Shown in pieces: positions 56,165 through 64,000 of a stretch of 64,000 nt of DNA (position 1 is the stretch's first letter; every line of letters starts with the position of its first letter). The DNA is taken from contig JAFKLT010000030.1 of assembly GCA_017309275.1 (NCBI GenBank), positions 62,001 through 126,000 of the forward strand, in the 5' to 3' direction. This stretch comes from Sphingomonadales bacterium (GTDB lineage Bacteria; Pseudomonadota; Alphaproteobacteria; Sphingomonadales; Sphingomonadaceae). The notes beneath the pieces were generated by a model. It made no database searches. It worked only from the letters and a program-made list of their open reading frames with translations, and was not told where the DNA came from. A program made the translations under genes and the position numbers.

Positions 56165-59053
56165 TCAGAAGGTCAGCTTGACGCCGCCTGTATATGCGCG
56201 CCCGATGAAGTCGTAGAGCATGCCGTTCGAGGCCCGCGGTTGAATCGTCGCCCCGTTCGGAGCGATTGGCGGGTCCTTGTCGAAGAGATTGTTTACGGTG
56301 AAGTAGAACTCCATCCGTCCGCCCAGCGTCGGCGGCGTGTATCCGATGGTCATATCGGTATAGAAACGCGCGGGAATCGAGGTGTCCTGCGTCGCGACAT
56401 AGCGCTGGCTGCGGTCGAGATGGCCCGGACCGATGTAGCGTTCCTGGATGAACAGCTTGAACCGTTCGCTGCGATATTCGGCGCTGAACTGACCGCTCCA
56501 TTTGGCAACGCCCGGGATGCTCTGCGACGTGACGACGTTGAGATCGCCGACGCGTTCCAGGACGACGCCATTCTGCACGATATTCAGCGTCCGGGTGTGC
56601 GTCGCCAGAAGCCGGAGATTGAGCCGTCCGTTCAGCCCGATGCCCGACGTATCCGTCGTATAGCCGAGCTCATAATCCTCGCCCTTTGTCCGCAGCCGCG
56701 CGAGGTTCGACTGGAGGGTGATGATCGAATTCAACGAGCCGTCGGGGTTGCGTATGACCTGCGGGCAACTGGTCCCGCAAGCCGCGAGGACCGCCTCGCG
56801 CGTCGGCGCCGCGATGACGTCCTTCACCTTGATGTTGAAATAGTCGATCGAGGCGGTCAGGCCCGGCAGGAAGCTTGGGCGGAAGACGACCCCCAGGGTC
56901 AGCGAGTCCGCCTTTTCTTCCGAGAGATTGAGATTGCCCTGGTTCACCTGCGTCACGGTCACGCGCGCCCCGCCGTTCAGCGGATCGTTCACCGGCTGAC
57001 CGATGACCGGCGTCTGCGGCTGGAAGCGTTCCTGAATGCTGGGCGCGCGAATGTCCCGCGAGCGCGTGACGCGGAACTTGATGTCCTCGACAGGTGCCCA
57101 GATCGCGCCGGCCTTCCACGTCACGACGCCGCCGACCGAGCTGTAGTCGGCATAGCGAACCGCGCCGTTGACATCGAGAACCCGAAAGAAGGGCGTGTCG
57201 CGCAGGATCGGTGCCGCGATCTCGACGAACCCTTCCCGAACGCTGAAGTCGCCGGTGTAGCCGGCCGCCGGGCTGGAGAAATAAGCTCCCGGCTGGTTGC
57301 GTTGCGCCGCGGGATAACCACGGATGCCGGTTCCAGTGCGAAGACCGGCATTGTCCGGTCCGCTGGTCTGTTCGGCGGTTTCACGGCGAAATTCGAGGCC
57401 CATGGCGACATTCACGTCGCCGGCGGGCAAGGTGAAGAGCGAACCGCGCACCGTACCCGCGATGACGACCTGATCGATGTCATAGTTCAGGAAGGTGGTT
57501 CGCAGCACATAGTTCAGCGCTTCCGCCGACGGCGCGCCGTTGCCGAAGGTGTTGATCGGAACGCAACCCTGGCCGATCGGCAGGCCGAGAAGCGTCGAAC
57601 GACACACGATACGGCCGCTGACCGGATCGACGACCGCATCGATCGCATTGTAGAGATTTTCAATGTGCGGATTGTTCGACGTCAGCAGGTCGAAGGTCGA
57701 GCGACCGTAGGATCCGTAGAGCGAATATTTCCAATTGTCGCCGAGGTCGCCGTCGATGCCGGCAACAAAGCGGCGCGTCCGCGTATTGTTGGTGAATTCC
57801 ATGTCACCGAAGTCGAAGTTGCTTCGGTTCATGGTGAAGGACTGGATGCCGTTCGTGGTCATCGTGTTGCGTAGAGTCGGCGACAGATAGGCGTTGTCGG
57901 CAAAGATGGTCGCCGGCGAGCCGAGGAACTGGCCCGAATTGAACCCGAAATAATGGGCCCGGAGATGGTTGTAGTTGCCCTCCAGAAACACCGTGTGACC
58001 GTCAGCGACGTCATAGCTTACGCGGCCGAAGAAGCTCTTGAGGCGGTAGCCCGCAATCAGGTTGGCGCGGCGGATCGAACCGTCGCCGCCGCTCATCGTC
58101 GATGACGAGACATTGACCCCCTGCGTGTAGGGCGTGAGCGAGCCGTCGGGGAGGAATTGCATCCGCGCGATCGGACAGACCACCCCGGTCGGCTGGCACC
58201 CGACCACCACCCCGCCCGCCGTCGACATCGCGTCGCGGACATTCGGCGCCACGATCAGTTCGGGCGACGTCAGGCTCGACCCGATGACGCCCCATCCCGC
58301 TTCGGCCCATTTGCGGCCGTTATAGTCGAGATCGATTCCCTTCTGATCGAAATAGTCGGCCGACACGAGTATGTGACCGCGCCCGTCGGCAAAGCTGGTC
58401 CCCGCAGTCGCGCTCGCCTTCATGTTCCCCGCGTCGCCGCGCGACGACAGGCCGCCCTGCAGGTTGAGCTTCACACCGGTGTAGCGTGTATCGAGAACGA
58501 AATTGACCGCGCCGGCGACCGCGTCGGAACCATAAGCGGCAGACGCGCCGCCGGTAACGACATCGACGCGCTTCAGCAGTCCCTGCGGGATCATGTTCGC
58601 ATCGACCGCGCCCGTCATCTGGGTCGGCACGATACGACGACCGTCAAGCAGGATCAGGGTACGGAACGGCGACAGCGCGCGCAGTGACAACAGGTTGGCG
58701 GCGGCGCCCAGCGTCGTGCCCGCCGACCCCGCGCTCGACGCCTTGGTGGAGCCGCGAAAGGCGGGAAGCTGCCCGACCGCCTCGGCAAGATTGCCCGGCG
58801 TCGCGGTGGTCAGTTGTTCGCTCGACACAACCGTCACCGGGGTCGGCGCGTTCGCGCCATCGGTGATTGTCCGCGATCCGGTCACGATGATATCGGTATC
58901 GGCGACCGAAGCACCGTCGCGTTCGGCCGATACGGGCGCCGGCGGATCGACAGCCTCCTGCGCATTGGCGCCGGTGGCGAACACCGCCCAGGCGAGGGTC
59001 ATCGTGGACGCGGCGAACCTGAGGGTTCGGCCCGGCATCTTTCTGTTCAACAT
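56165..59053 (-). CDS. TonB-dependent receptor
   Basis: A 962-residue outer-membrane receptor. A signal peptide (AASTMTLAWAVFATGANAQ) and a TonB box (DIIVTGSR) are followed by the plug (PTPVTVVSSEQLTTATPGNLAEAVGQLP, then VDVVTGGASAAYGSDAVAGAVNFVLDT), a long barrel and a terminal aromatic residue (GGVKLTF). The ATG at 59053 has GGGGAGAG upstream. It is placed among catabolic genes between the FadJ-type enzyme and the Rieske oxygenase, so it likely imports a bulky hydrophobic substrate of this pathway rather than a siderophore. Confidence 0.94.
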   Translation of the reverse strand: MLNRKMPGRTLRFAASTMTLAWAVFATGANAQEAVDPPAPVSAERDGASVADTDIIVTGSRTITDGANAPTPVTVVSSEQLTTATPGNLAEAVGQLPAFRGSTKASSAGSAGTTLGAAANLLSLRALSPFRTLILLDGRRIVPTQMTGAVDANMIPQGLLKRVDVVTGGASAAYGSDAVAGAVNFVLDTRYTGVKLNLQGGLSSRGDAGNMKASATAGTSFADGRGHILVSADYFDQKGIDLDYNGRKWAEAGWGVIGSSLTSPELIVAPNVRDAMSTAGGVVVGCQPTGVVCPIARMQFLPDGSLTPYTQGVNVSSSTMSGGDGSIRRANLIAGYRLKSFFGRVSYDVADGHTVFLEGNYNHLRAHYFGFNSGQFLGSPATIFADNAYLSPTLRNTMTTNGIQSFTMNRSNFDFGDMEFTNNTRTRRFVAGIDGDLGDNWKYSLYGSYGRSTFDLLTSNNPHIENLYNAIDAVVDPVSGRIVCRSTLLGLPIGQGCVPINTFGNGAPSAEALNYVLRTTFLNYDIDQVVIAGTVRGSLFTLPAGDVNVAMGLEFRRETAEQTSGPDNAGLRTGTGIRGYPAAQRNQPGAYFSSPAAGYTGDFSVREGFVEIAAPILRDTPFFRVLDVNGAVRYADYSSVGGVVTWKAGAIWAPVEDIKFRVTRSRDIRAPSIQERFQPQTPVIGQPVNDPLNGGARVTVTQVNQGNLNLSEEKADSLTLGVVFRPSFLPGLTASIDYFNIKVKDVIAAPTREAVLAACGTSCPQVIRNPDGSLNSIITLQSNLARLRTKGEDYELGYTTDTSGIGLNGRLNLRLLATHTRTLNIVQNGVVLERVGDLNVVTSQSIPGVAKWSGQFSAEYRSERFKLFIQERYIGPGHLDRSQRYVATQDTSIPARFYTDMTIGYTPPTLGGRMEFYFTVNNLFDKDPPIAPNGATIQPRASNGMLYDFIGRAYTGGVKLTF

Positions 59054-59068
59054 GTCGCTCTCCCCATT

Positions 59069-59084
59069 ATGGCTATCTTGCCAT
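59069..59084. promoter_or_regulatory. inverted repeat upstream of the TonB receptor
   Basis: ATGGCTATCTTGCCAT pairs ATGGC with GCCAT around 6 bases, 16 bp upstream of the receptor start and just before its ribosome site. The TTGGC-N6-GCCAA element at 31249-31264 has the same geometry. Binding protein unknown. Confidence 0.35.
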
Positions 59085-59192
59085 TGTGTCGTTCGATCGG
59101 ACAAAGCCGTCCCGTTCGCGCAAGCGACGCCTGCCGAGTCAAAAGCTTTTCCGGAAATATCCGGCGCCGACGATGCGGCGCCGGTAGCGTTG

Positions 59193-60518
59193 CTAGTCGG
59201 CGAGCGCCTTGGCTGCCGGCCGCAGGACCGTCTTCATGTTTTCGTCATAAGCGTCCTGCCAGGACTTCTCGACGTCGGCGGTGAAAAAGCCCCCGCGCGA
59301 CTGGAGGAACACCTCGGGATCCTCGGTCCCCGGAGGCGGCGTTCCATTGTCCCGATAGGCAAGCGCCGCGCGCAGGATACGCCGACGCGTCCGCGCGATC
59401 ATCAGGTCGGCCTGCGTCAGATGTTCGAAGGCGTGATCGGTGATCGCACCCATCGATTCCGTGATGGCGTGATCCTGAAGATGGATATTCTCCATGCCCG
59501 TGTAGTTCACGCCCGAACGCTGCGCATCGCGATCGATCATCCAGTCGTTCGATTCCACCTCCCGCAGGCGCCAGCGACCGTACCAGTCGGTCGTGTTCGG
59601 AACATAATTGTTGGTGAGGCGGTAGCCCTCGTCGAGGAACTCGCCATTCTTCTTCGGCCGCGCCTCGCGCTTGAGCGCTTCTTTCCAATAGACGTTGATG
59701 AACATCATGCGTTCATCGTCGATGGGCACCCAGGCGCGGGCGTGAACGGCCTTTTCGAAGATACCGGCCGGATTCTGCGTCCAGAAGGGAAACATGAAGT
59801 TCGCCGTGCGCCAGTACATTTCGCCGTTCGGCAGCTTGCGATAGGCGCCGTAGCTCGTGCCCCACGGCGTGTCGTTGACCTCATATTTGGGAGCCCGATC
59901 GATGACCGTGGGATAATAGATATGATCCTCCGGCAGATCCTCCGCGTTCACCGTTCCCGCATGCAGGAAGCCGAAATGCGCGGTGTCGATGTCGCCCTCG
60001 AGCGCCTGCAGCCAGTTGCAGTCGCGATAGACGAAATGGATGCTCAGTTCCTCTTCGGGAAGCAGCGTCACCTCGATATCGGGAAGCGGCGGCGGATTGT
60101 CCTGGTCCTTGCCCATATAGACCCAGATCAGTCCGTTGCGCTCGTGGACCTTGTACGCCTTCGAATGGATCTTCTGGCGCACATTCTCGCCATCGGGAAC
60201 GCTCGGCATGTCGATGCACTTGCCCTCGGCATCGAACTTCCAGCCGTGGTAGACGCAGCGGAGTCCGCCTTCCTCGTTCCGGCCCAGGAAGAGCGAGGCG
60301 CAGCGGTGCGGGCAGCGGTGGTCCATGATGCCAACCTTGCCGCTGCTGTCACGGAAGGCGAGGAGCTTTTCGCCCATGAGCGGCAGACGCATGGGGTCGC
60401 CATCGACCTCCAGTTCGGACGACATGGCGCAAGGAATCCAATATTGACGCATGAACTCGCCCATAACCGTTCCCGGTCCGACGCGTGTCAAATTAATCGA
60501 ATCTTCCTCAATCGACAT
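59193..60518 (-). CDS. Rieske aromatic ring-hydroxylating oxygenase, alpha subunit
   Basis: A 441-residue oxygenase. The Rieske 2Fe-2S ligands are C69/H71 (RCPHRC) and C88/H91 (CVYHGWKF); the mononuclear iron site lies in LEGDIDTAHFGFLHAG with the two His. Length and the absence of a beta subunit gene fit the phthalate-4,5-dioxygenase-like alpha3 group. It needs an external reductase, plausibly the PDR-type protein at 48482-49510. It lies 139 bp upstream of the TonB receptor on the same strand. Substrate unknown. Confidence 0.93.
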   Translation of the reverse strand: MSIEEDSINLTRVGPGTVMGEFMRQYWIPCAMSSELEVDGDPMRLPLMGEKLLAFRDSSGKVGIMDHRCPHRCASLFLGRNEEGGLRCVYHGWKFDAEGKCIDMPSVPDGENVRQKIHSKAYKVHERNGLIWVYMGKDQDNPPPLPDIEVTLLPEEELSIHFVYRDCNWLQALEGDIDTAHFGFLHAGTVNAEDLPEDHIYYPTVIDRAPKYEVNDTPWGTSYGAYRKLPNGEMYWRTANFMFPFWTQNPAGIFEKAVHARAWVPIDDERMMFINVYWKEALKREARPKKNGEFLDEGYRLTNNYVPNTTDWYGRWRLREVESNDWMIDRDAQRSGVNYTGMENIHLQDHAITESMGAITDHAFEHLTQADLMIARTRRRILRAALAYRDNGTPPPGTEDPEVFLQSRGGFFTADVEKSWQDAYDENMKTVLRPAAKALAD

Positions 60519-60696
60519 CTCGTCTCTCCCTATTTCCTTGGAAGCAAATTTCCCTTGAATCCTGCCATGAAGTCAATATCTGCGACCATTCCGTTTAAGG
60601 TACCGATATAAGATAATTGAAATTCATTGAGGGTCCACAAGCGATCATTCCGGTGATTTTGCTCGGCTAATCCTCATCCTCGACGGTACCGCGCCA

Positions 60697-61695
60697 TCAT
60701 TTTAGATTGACGACGAGCTTGCCGGTGGCCTTTCGGTCCGCGAGCGCCTGGATCGCCTCTCCGCCCCGCTCGAGCGGGAAAACGGCGGTGACGCGCGGCG
60801 CGATGCTGCCATCCCGCCACCATGCGAGCAGCTGGTCGATGTTGGCCCGGTTCCGTTCCGGGTTCCGCCCGGCAAAGGCGCCCCAGAAGACACCGCAGAC
60901 GTCGCAGCTCTTGAGCAGCGTGAGGTTCAACGGCAAGCGCGGTATGCCGGCAGGAAAGCCGACAACCAGATAGCGACCCTCCCAGGCGATCGATCGGAGC
61001 GCGGGCTCACAATAATCGCCGCCGACCGCGTCATAGACGACGTCGGCGCCGGCGGCGCCGACCGCAGCCTTGAACTGGCCCGCAAGCACCTTTGACGCGT
61101 CCCTGTCGAGTGGCTGGTGCGGATAGATGATGACATCATCCGCGCCCGCCGCGCGGACCAGCTCGGCCTTTTCCTGACTGGACACGGCGCCCACCACGCG
61201 CGCGCCCAGTGCCTTGCCGATCTCGACCGCCGCCAGGCCCACCCCGCCGGCCGCGCCCAGAACAAGCAGCGTCTCGCCGGCCTTCAACCGACCGCGATCG
61301 ATCAGCGCGTGAATGCTGGTGCCATAGGTCAGCAGCAACGCCGAACCCGAAACGAAATCCTTGTCGTCCGGCAAATGATAGCTGTTCGCCGCATCGATCG
61401 CGACCTGCTCCGCCAGGCCGCCCACCCCCGGCGCCCCGAAGACGCGATCGCCGATGCTGAAGCCTTTGACGTCCGCCCCGATGGCGCTGACGACGCCGGC
61501 CACTTCCCCGCCCGGCGCGAAGGGTCGCGGCGGCCGCATCTGATATTGGTCGACGATCAACAATGTGTCGGGATAGTTGATCGCACACGCATGAACATCG
61601 ACGAGTATCTGGCCCGGTGCCGCGATCGGCGCCGGAAGTTCGTCGATCCGAAGCGTCTCGGCCCCTCCGGTTTCAACCGACAATAATGCTTTCAT
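60697..61695 (-). CDS. zinc-free NADPH:quinone-oxidoreductase-type MDR enzyme
   Basis: A 332-residue medium-chain dehydrogenase/reductase of the quinone oxidoreductase (QOR) branch. The N-terminal GroES-like part contains INYPDTLLIVDQYQMRPPRPFAPGGEVAGVV, the nucleotide motif is LVLGAAGGVGLAAVEIGKALGA, and zinc-binding Cys are lacking. It may reduce an enone, quinone or enoyl-CoA. It is separated by 178 bp from the Rieske gene and by 50 bp from the LigU-type gene, all on the minus strand. Confidence 0.9.
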   Translation of the reverse strand: MKALLSVETGGAETLRIDELPAPIAAPGQILVDVHACAINYPDTLLIVDQYQMRPPRPFAPGGEVAGVVSAIGADVKGFSIGDRVFGAPGVGGLAEQVAIDAANSYHLPDDKDFVSGSALLLTYGTSIHALIDRGRLKAGETLLVLGAAGGVGLAAVEIGKALGARVVGAVSSQEKAELVRAAGADDVIIYPHQPLDRDASKVLAGQFKAAVGAAGADVVYDAVGGDYCEPALRSIAWEGRYLVVGFPAGIPRLPLNLTLLKSCDVCGVFWGAFAGRNPERNRANIDQLLAWWRDGSIAPRVTAVFPLERGGEAIQALADRKATGKLVVNLK

Positions 61696-61745
61696 TTCAT
61701 TTTCCTCGTTGAATGATTTCCCATGCCGCCGGTCAGCCGAACAAG

Positions 61746-62789
61746 TCAGCCGAACACCATCCCGTCCATCAGCTTGCGCGCCGATCGAGCCAGCCCCGCG
61801 CTTTCTACATTCCCGTCAGCATCGAGGCTGAGGATGCAATCCATCGTCCCCGACGGATGCTCGATCGCCATTCGCCGCCGTGCGCCGCCGCCGACCCGGG
61901 CAAGCGGAGTCGCCGCGCTTTCGGGAAGCAGCGCGGCCGTGGCCACGGTTACCGCCGCGAGCACGCCGACCGATCGATGCGCCCGGTGGGGAATGAAGCT
62001 GCGCACGCAAAGCGCCCCGCCGTCGCGCGCCGGAGCGACCAACATCATCTTGGGAACCGGCTTTTCCGTGACATCGCCAAGCCCCATCAGCGGCCCCGCT
62101 TCGAGGCGGATATTTTCGATCCGCTTTCGCAATCCGTCGTTTGCCTCAAGGTCGGCGGGATGTTCATAGCCGGTCACGCCGAGCGCGGCGGCCGCGACGA
62201 TGACGCAGGGCATGCCATTGTCGATCAGCGTGCAGTCGATCCCGTCGATCGCCTCGACCGCCTTGCCGGTGGGCAGAAGCTGCCCGCATTTGCTACCCGC
62301 GATGTCGCGAAACTCGATCTCGACCTCGATCCCGCTATCGGAGCCCATCGCTTCGCCGTATCGCAACCGACCGCCGGGGGTCGCGATACGAAGCGCCGCG
62401 ACCGTCCCGCTGTTGACCTGCAAGACCCGCGCTTCGGTGACGCCGTCGGCCGCATCGAGCAATCCTCGCTCGATCGCGAAGGGCAGGACCCCGGCAAGCA
62501 TATTGCCGCAATTCTGATCGTCGGCGACGCGCCCGCTCTCCGGTACAACTTGCAAAAAATAATAATCGAGGTCGGCATCGGGACGCGCGCTCCGGGAAAC
62601 GATCGCCACTTTGGACGCCAGCGGATGCCCGCCGCCCATGCCGTCCGCCTGCGCGACGTCCGGCGACCCCATCGCGCGCGCCAGCCATGCGTTTCGCGAC
62701 GCGGCATCGGCGGGCAGGTCCGATGCCAGGAAAAAGCCACCCTTTGACGTTCCGCCGCGCATCCACATGCAGCGCACGGCTTCAAACAT
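61746..62789 (-). CDS. ligU: PrpF-family 4-oxalomesaconate tautomerase (LigU-like)
   Basis: A 347-residue isomerase of the PrpF family (diaminopimelate-epimerase-like fold). Family signatures are [34 protein letters not shown] and [21 protein letters not shown] with the active-site Cys. PrpF proteins isomerize methylaconitate or, as LigU/GalD, 4-oxalomesaconate. The adjacent LigK-type aldolase favours the latter, in the protocatechuate/gallate 4,5-cleavage route. The start at 62789 overlaps the aldolase stop by 8 bp. Confidence 0.87.
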   Translation of the reverse strand: MFEAVRCMWMRGGTSKGGFFLASDLPADAASRNAWLARAMGSPDVAQADGMGGGHPLASKVAIVSRSARPDADLDYYFLQVVPESGRVADDQNCGNMLAGVLPFAIERGLLDAADGVTEARVLQVNSGTVAALRIATPGGRLRYGEAMGSDSGIEVEIEFRDIAGSKCGQLLPTGKAVEAIDGIDCTLIDNGMPCVIVAAAALGVTGYEHPADLEANDGLRKRIENIRLEAGPLMGLGDVTEKPVPKMMLVAPARDGGALCVRSFIPHRAHRSVGVLAAVTVATAALLPESAATPLARVGGGARRRMAIEHPSGTMDCILSLDADGNVESAGLARSARKLMDGMVFG

Positions 62790-63456
62790 AGCGCAAACCT
62801 CGCGCCGCAAGCTCGTCGCGCATGGCGTAGATATCGAGCCCGAGTTCACCCGCGGCGAGGCGCGCGCGCTTTTCCTCTTCGCGTTCGAGGCGCCTTGCCG
62901 CCGCCGCGGCAACCTGTGCCCCATGTTCGGCGGCGACGATGCAGACCCCGTCGTCGTCAGCCACGACGATGTCCCCCGCCGCGATCAGCGCGCCGGCGCA
63001 GACCAGCGGGACATTGACCGAACCCAGGGTCGCCTTGACCGTACCCTGCGCCGATACGGCGCGCGACCAGACGGGAAAGCCCATGTCGGTGAGCTCGCGC
63101 ACGTCGCGCACCCCGGCCTCGATCACCAGGCCCACGCAGCCTCTGGCGCGGGCCGAAACGGCAAGCAGCTCGCCGAAATAGCCGTCACTGCAGGGGCTGG
63201 TCGGCGCGACGACGAGGATGTCGCCGGGCGCCATCTGCTCGATCGCAACATGCAGCATCCAATTGTCGCCGGGCGGGACCGACACGGTCACCGCCGACCC
63301 CGCGATACGCGCGCCCGGAAACAGCGGCCGCATATAAGGTTCCAGCAATCCTGTGCGCCCCTGCGCCTCGTGTACGGTCGAGACACCGGCCTTTCCCAAT
63401 GCAGCAACGACGTCGGCGTCGACACGCCTTACGTCGCGAACGACTATCCCGGCCAT
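62782..63456 (-). CDS. ligK: 4-carboxy-4-hydroxy-2-oxoadipate aldolase/oxaloacetate decarboxylase (LigK-like)
   Basis: A 224-residue class II aldolase of the HMG/CHA aldolase (RraA-fold) family that splits 4-carboxy-4-hydroxy-2-oxoadipate into pyruvate and oxaloacetate. Conserved segments are [61 protein letters not shown] and [14 protein letters not shown], where the metal-binding Asp and catalytic Arg lie. Length matches known LigK/ProA. It is coupled to the LigU-type gene and divergent from a LysR gene. Confidence 0.9.
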   Translation of the reverse strand: MAGIVVRDVRRVDADVVAALGKAGVSTVHEAQGRTGLLEPYMRPLFPGARIAGSAVTVSVPPGDNWMLHVAIEQMAPGDILVVAPTSPCSDGYFGELLAVSARARGCVGLVIEAGVRDVRELTDMGFPVWSRAVSAQGTVKATLGSVNVPLVCAGALIAAGDIVVADDDGVCIVAAEHGAQVAAAAARRLEREEEKRARLAAGELGLDIYAMRDELAARGLRYV

Positions 63457-63557
63457 AGCTTTTGCTCTCCCTCAACCCCTACAGGGAAGAGCTTGTGGCC
63501 GGGACGCGCAAGTGAGAAGTAGGGTCGAGATATAATATTTTACGAATCGGGAGAGAC

Positions 63558-64000
63558 ATGGATTCCTTGCAGCTGAACCTGCGCCACCTCCGCGCGCTCC
63601 ATTCGATCGTCCGCCTGGGCAGCATCAGCGCGGCGGCGCTCGATATCCACCTCACCCAGCCCGCCATTACGCAGGGGATTGCCCGGCTGGAAGCCGCGAT
63701 CGGCGCGCCGCTCTTCGACCGCCGCGCCAATGGCATGGAACCCCGCGCGTCCGCCATCATCCTGTCCGACCGCGTCGAAACGGCGCTGAAGCTGGTAAAC
63801 AACCGGCGCGTGACCAGCACGCAGATGCGCGCATTCAACTATCTTGCGCGGACGGGAAGCTACACCGCCGCCGCCGCGGCAAGCGGGGTGAGCCAGGCCT
63901 CGCTTCACCGGTCGGTTTCGGATCTGTCGCTCGCGTATGGCTTTGCGCTCGTCGAACGACGGGGTCGCGGCCTCGGCCTTACGACGAAGGGGCGCGAAGT
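63558..64000 (+). CDS. LysR-type regulator with tandem HTH domains, N-terminal part
   Basis: The frame starts at ATG 63558 with GGGAGAG upstream and runs off the window after 147 residues. Residues about 11-68 are a LysR-type winged HTH (LRALHSIVRLGSISAAALDI, then TQGIARLEAAIGAPLFDRR). Residues about 88-147 form a second one (MRAFNYLARTGSYTAAAAAS, SQASLHRSVSDLS, FALVERRGRGLGLTTKGRE). Two copies in a row are unusual. A TATAAT at 63531-63536 could be its -10 box. It is divergent from ligK by 101 bp and probably regulates the ligK-ligU genes, like LigR in Sphingobium, though LigR identity is not shown. Confidence 0.85.
   Translation, partial: MDSLQLNLRHLRALHSIVRLGSISAAALDIHLTQPAITQGIARLEAAIGAPLFDRRANGMEPRASAIILSDRVETALKLVNNRRVTSTQMRAFNYLARTGSYTAAAAASGVSQASLHRSVSDLSLAYGFALVERRGRGLGLTTKGRE

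Noticed and set aside
54136-56181. 681-codon plus-strand open frame over the FadJ-type gene
   Set aside because: It is the antisense shadow of a clear two-domain enzyme and has no family resemblance of its own.
55862-57874. 670-codon plus-strand open frame over the TonB receptor
   Set aside because: Antisense to the receptor, low-complexity composition, no start signal or domain.

Overview
The window is GC-rich, densely coded chromosomal DNA and reads as an alphaproteobacterium of the Sphingomonadales (Sphingopyxis/Novosphingobium-like). The main evidence is the TonB-dependent receptor style (EIVVTG/IIVTGS TonB boxes), the LigK/LigU-type protocatechuate meta-cleavage genes, and many Rieske, acyl-CoA and sulfatase genes. 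I saw no tRNA, rRNA, insertion sequence, integrase or CRISPR array. Nearly all DNA is coding, and many junctions are ATGA, GTGA or TAATG overlaps, so translational coupling is common. Genus and substrates are inference; the gene families are read from the sequence.

Region 1 (1-10.2 kb). After the tail of an MFS transporter comes a plus-strand run: isochorismatase-like hydrolase, alpha/beta hydrolase, XapX protein, Tat-exported amidohydrolase with a Cys/His tail, DoxX protein, an MFS exporter fused to a monooxygenase-like domain, and an alginate-export-type porin. A LysR gene lies opposite, followed by two pirins. A 24-bp motif with a T-N11-A core occurs both upstream of the first hydrolase (485-508) and in the lysR/pirin intergene (8686-8709). 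The whole block is therefore probably one LysR regulon.

Region 2 (10.3-18.2 kb). It holds a LuxR-type solo regulator, a terminator with a possible small RNA, a secreted TPR-CHAT protease-like protein coupled to an acyl-CoA ligase, and a secreted M20 peptidase.

Region 3 (18.2-26.1 kb). This is a complete histidine utilization cluster, hutC-hutF divergent from hutI-hutH-hutG-hutU-hutD, with a TGTA-TA-TACA HutC-type operator between the arms. It uses the HutF/HutG (formylglutamate) branch.

Region 4 (26.1-35.3 kb). It has two sulfatases, a TetR regulator and a formylglycine-generating enzyme that carries a lipobox. It also has a lone enoyl-CoA hydratase and a coupled operon of nitronate monooxygenase, SDR, enoyl-CoA hydratase and metallo-hydrolase. 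An 18-bp operator upstream of this operon matches one upstream of the Region 2 acyl-CoA ligase.

Region 5 (35.3-41.6 kb). An ECF sigma factor, a VWA lipoprotein and a membrane TPR protein form one unit. The last two share TonB-box/plug-like sequence although neither is a receptor. A LysR/MFS divergent pair follows.

Region 6 (41.6-64 kb). This is a large, mostly minus-strand catabolic block. It encodes two acyl-CoA ligases, a carboxylesterase, a LigB-type extradiol dioxygenase, an MFS importer, a Rieske oxygenase alpha subunit and a separate PDR-type reductase, acyl-CoA dehydrogenase, a thiolase-fold protein without its nucleophilic Cys paired with a DUF35 protein, a FadJ-type fusion and a TonB receptor. 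It ends with a quinone oxidoreductase, LigU- and LigK-type enzymes, and a divergent LysR gene (cut by the window end) with two tandem HTH domains. Together these suggest uptake, activation, side-chain shortening and ring cleavage of an aromatic or polycyclic acid that drains through 4-oxalomesaconate.
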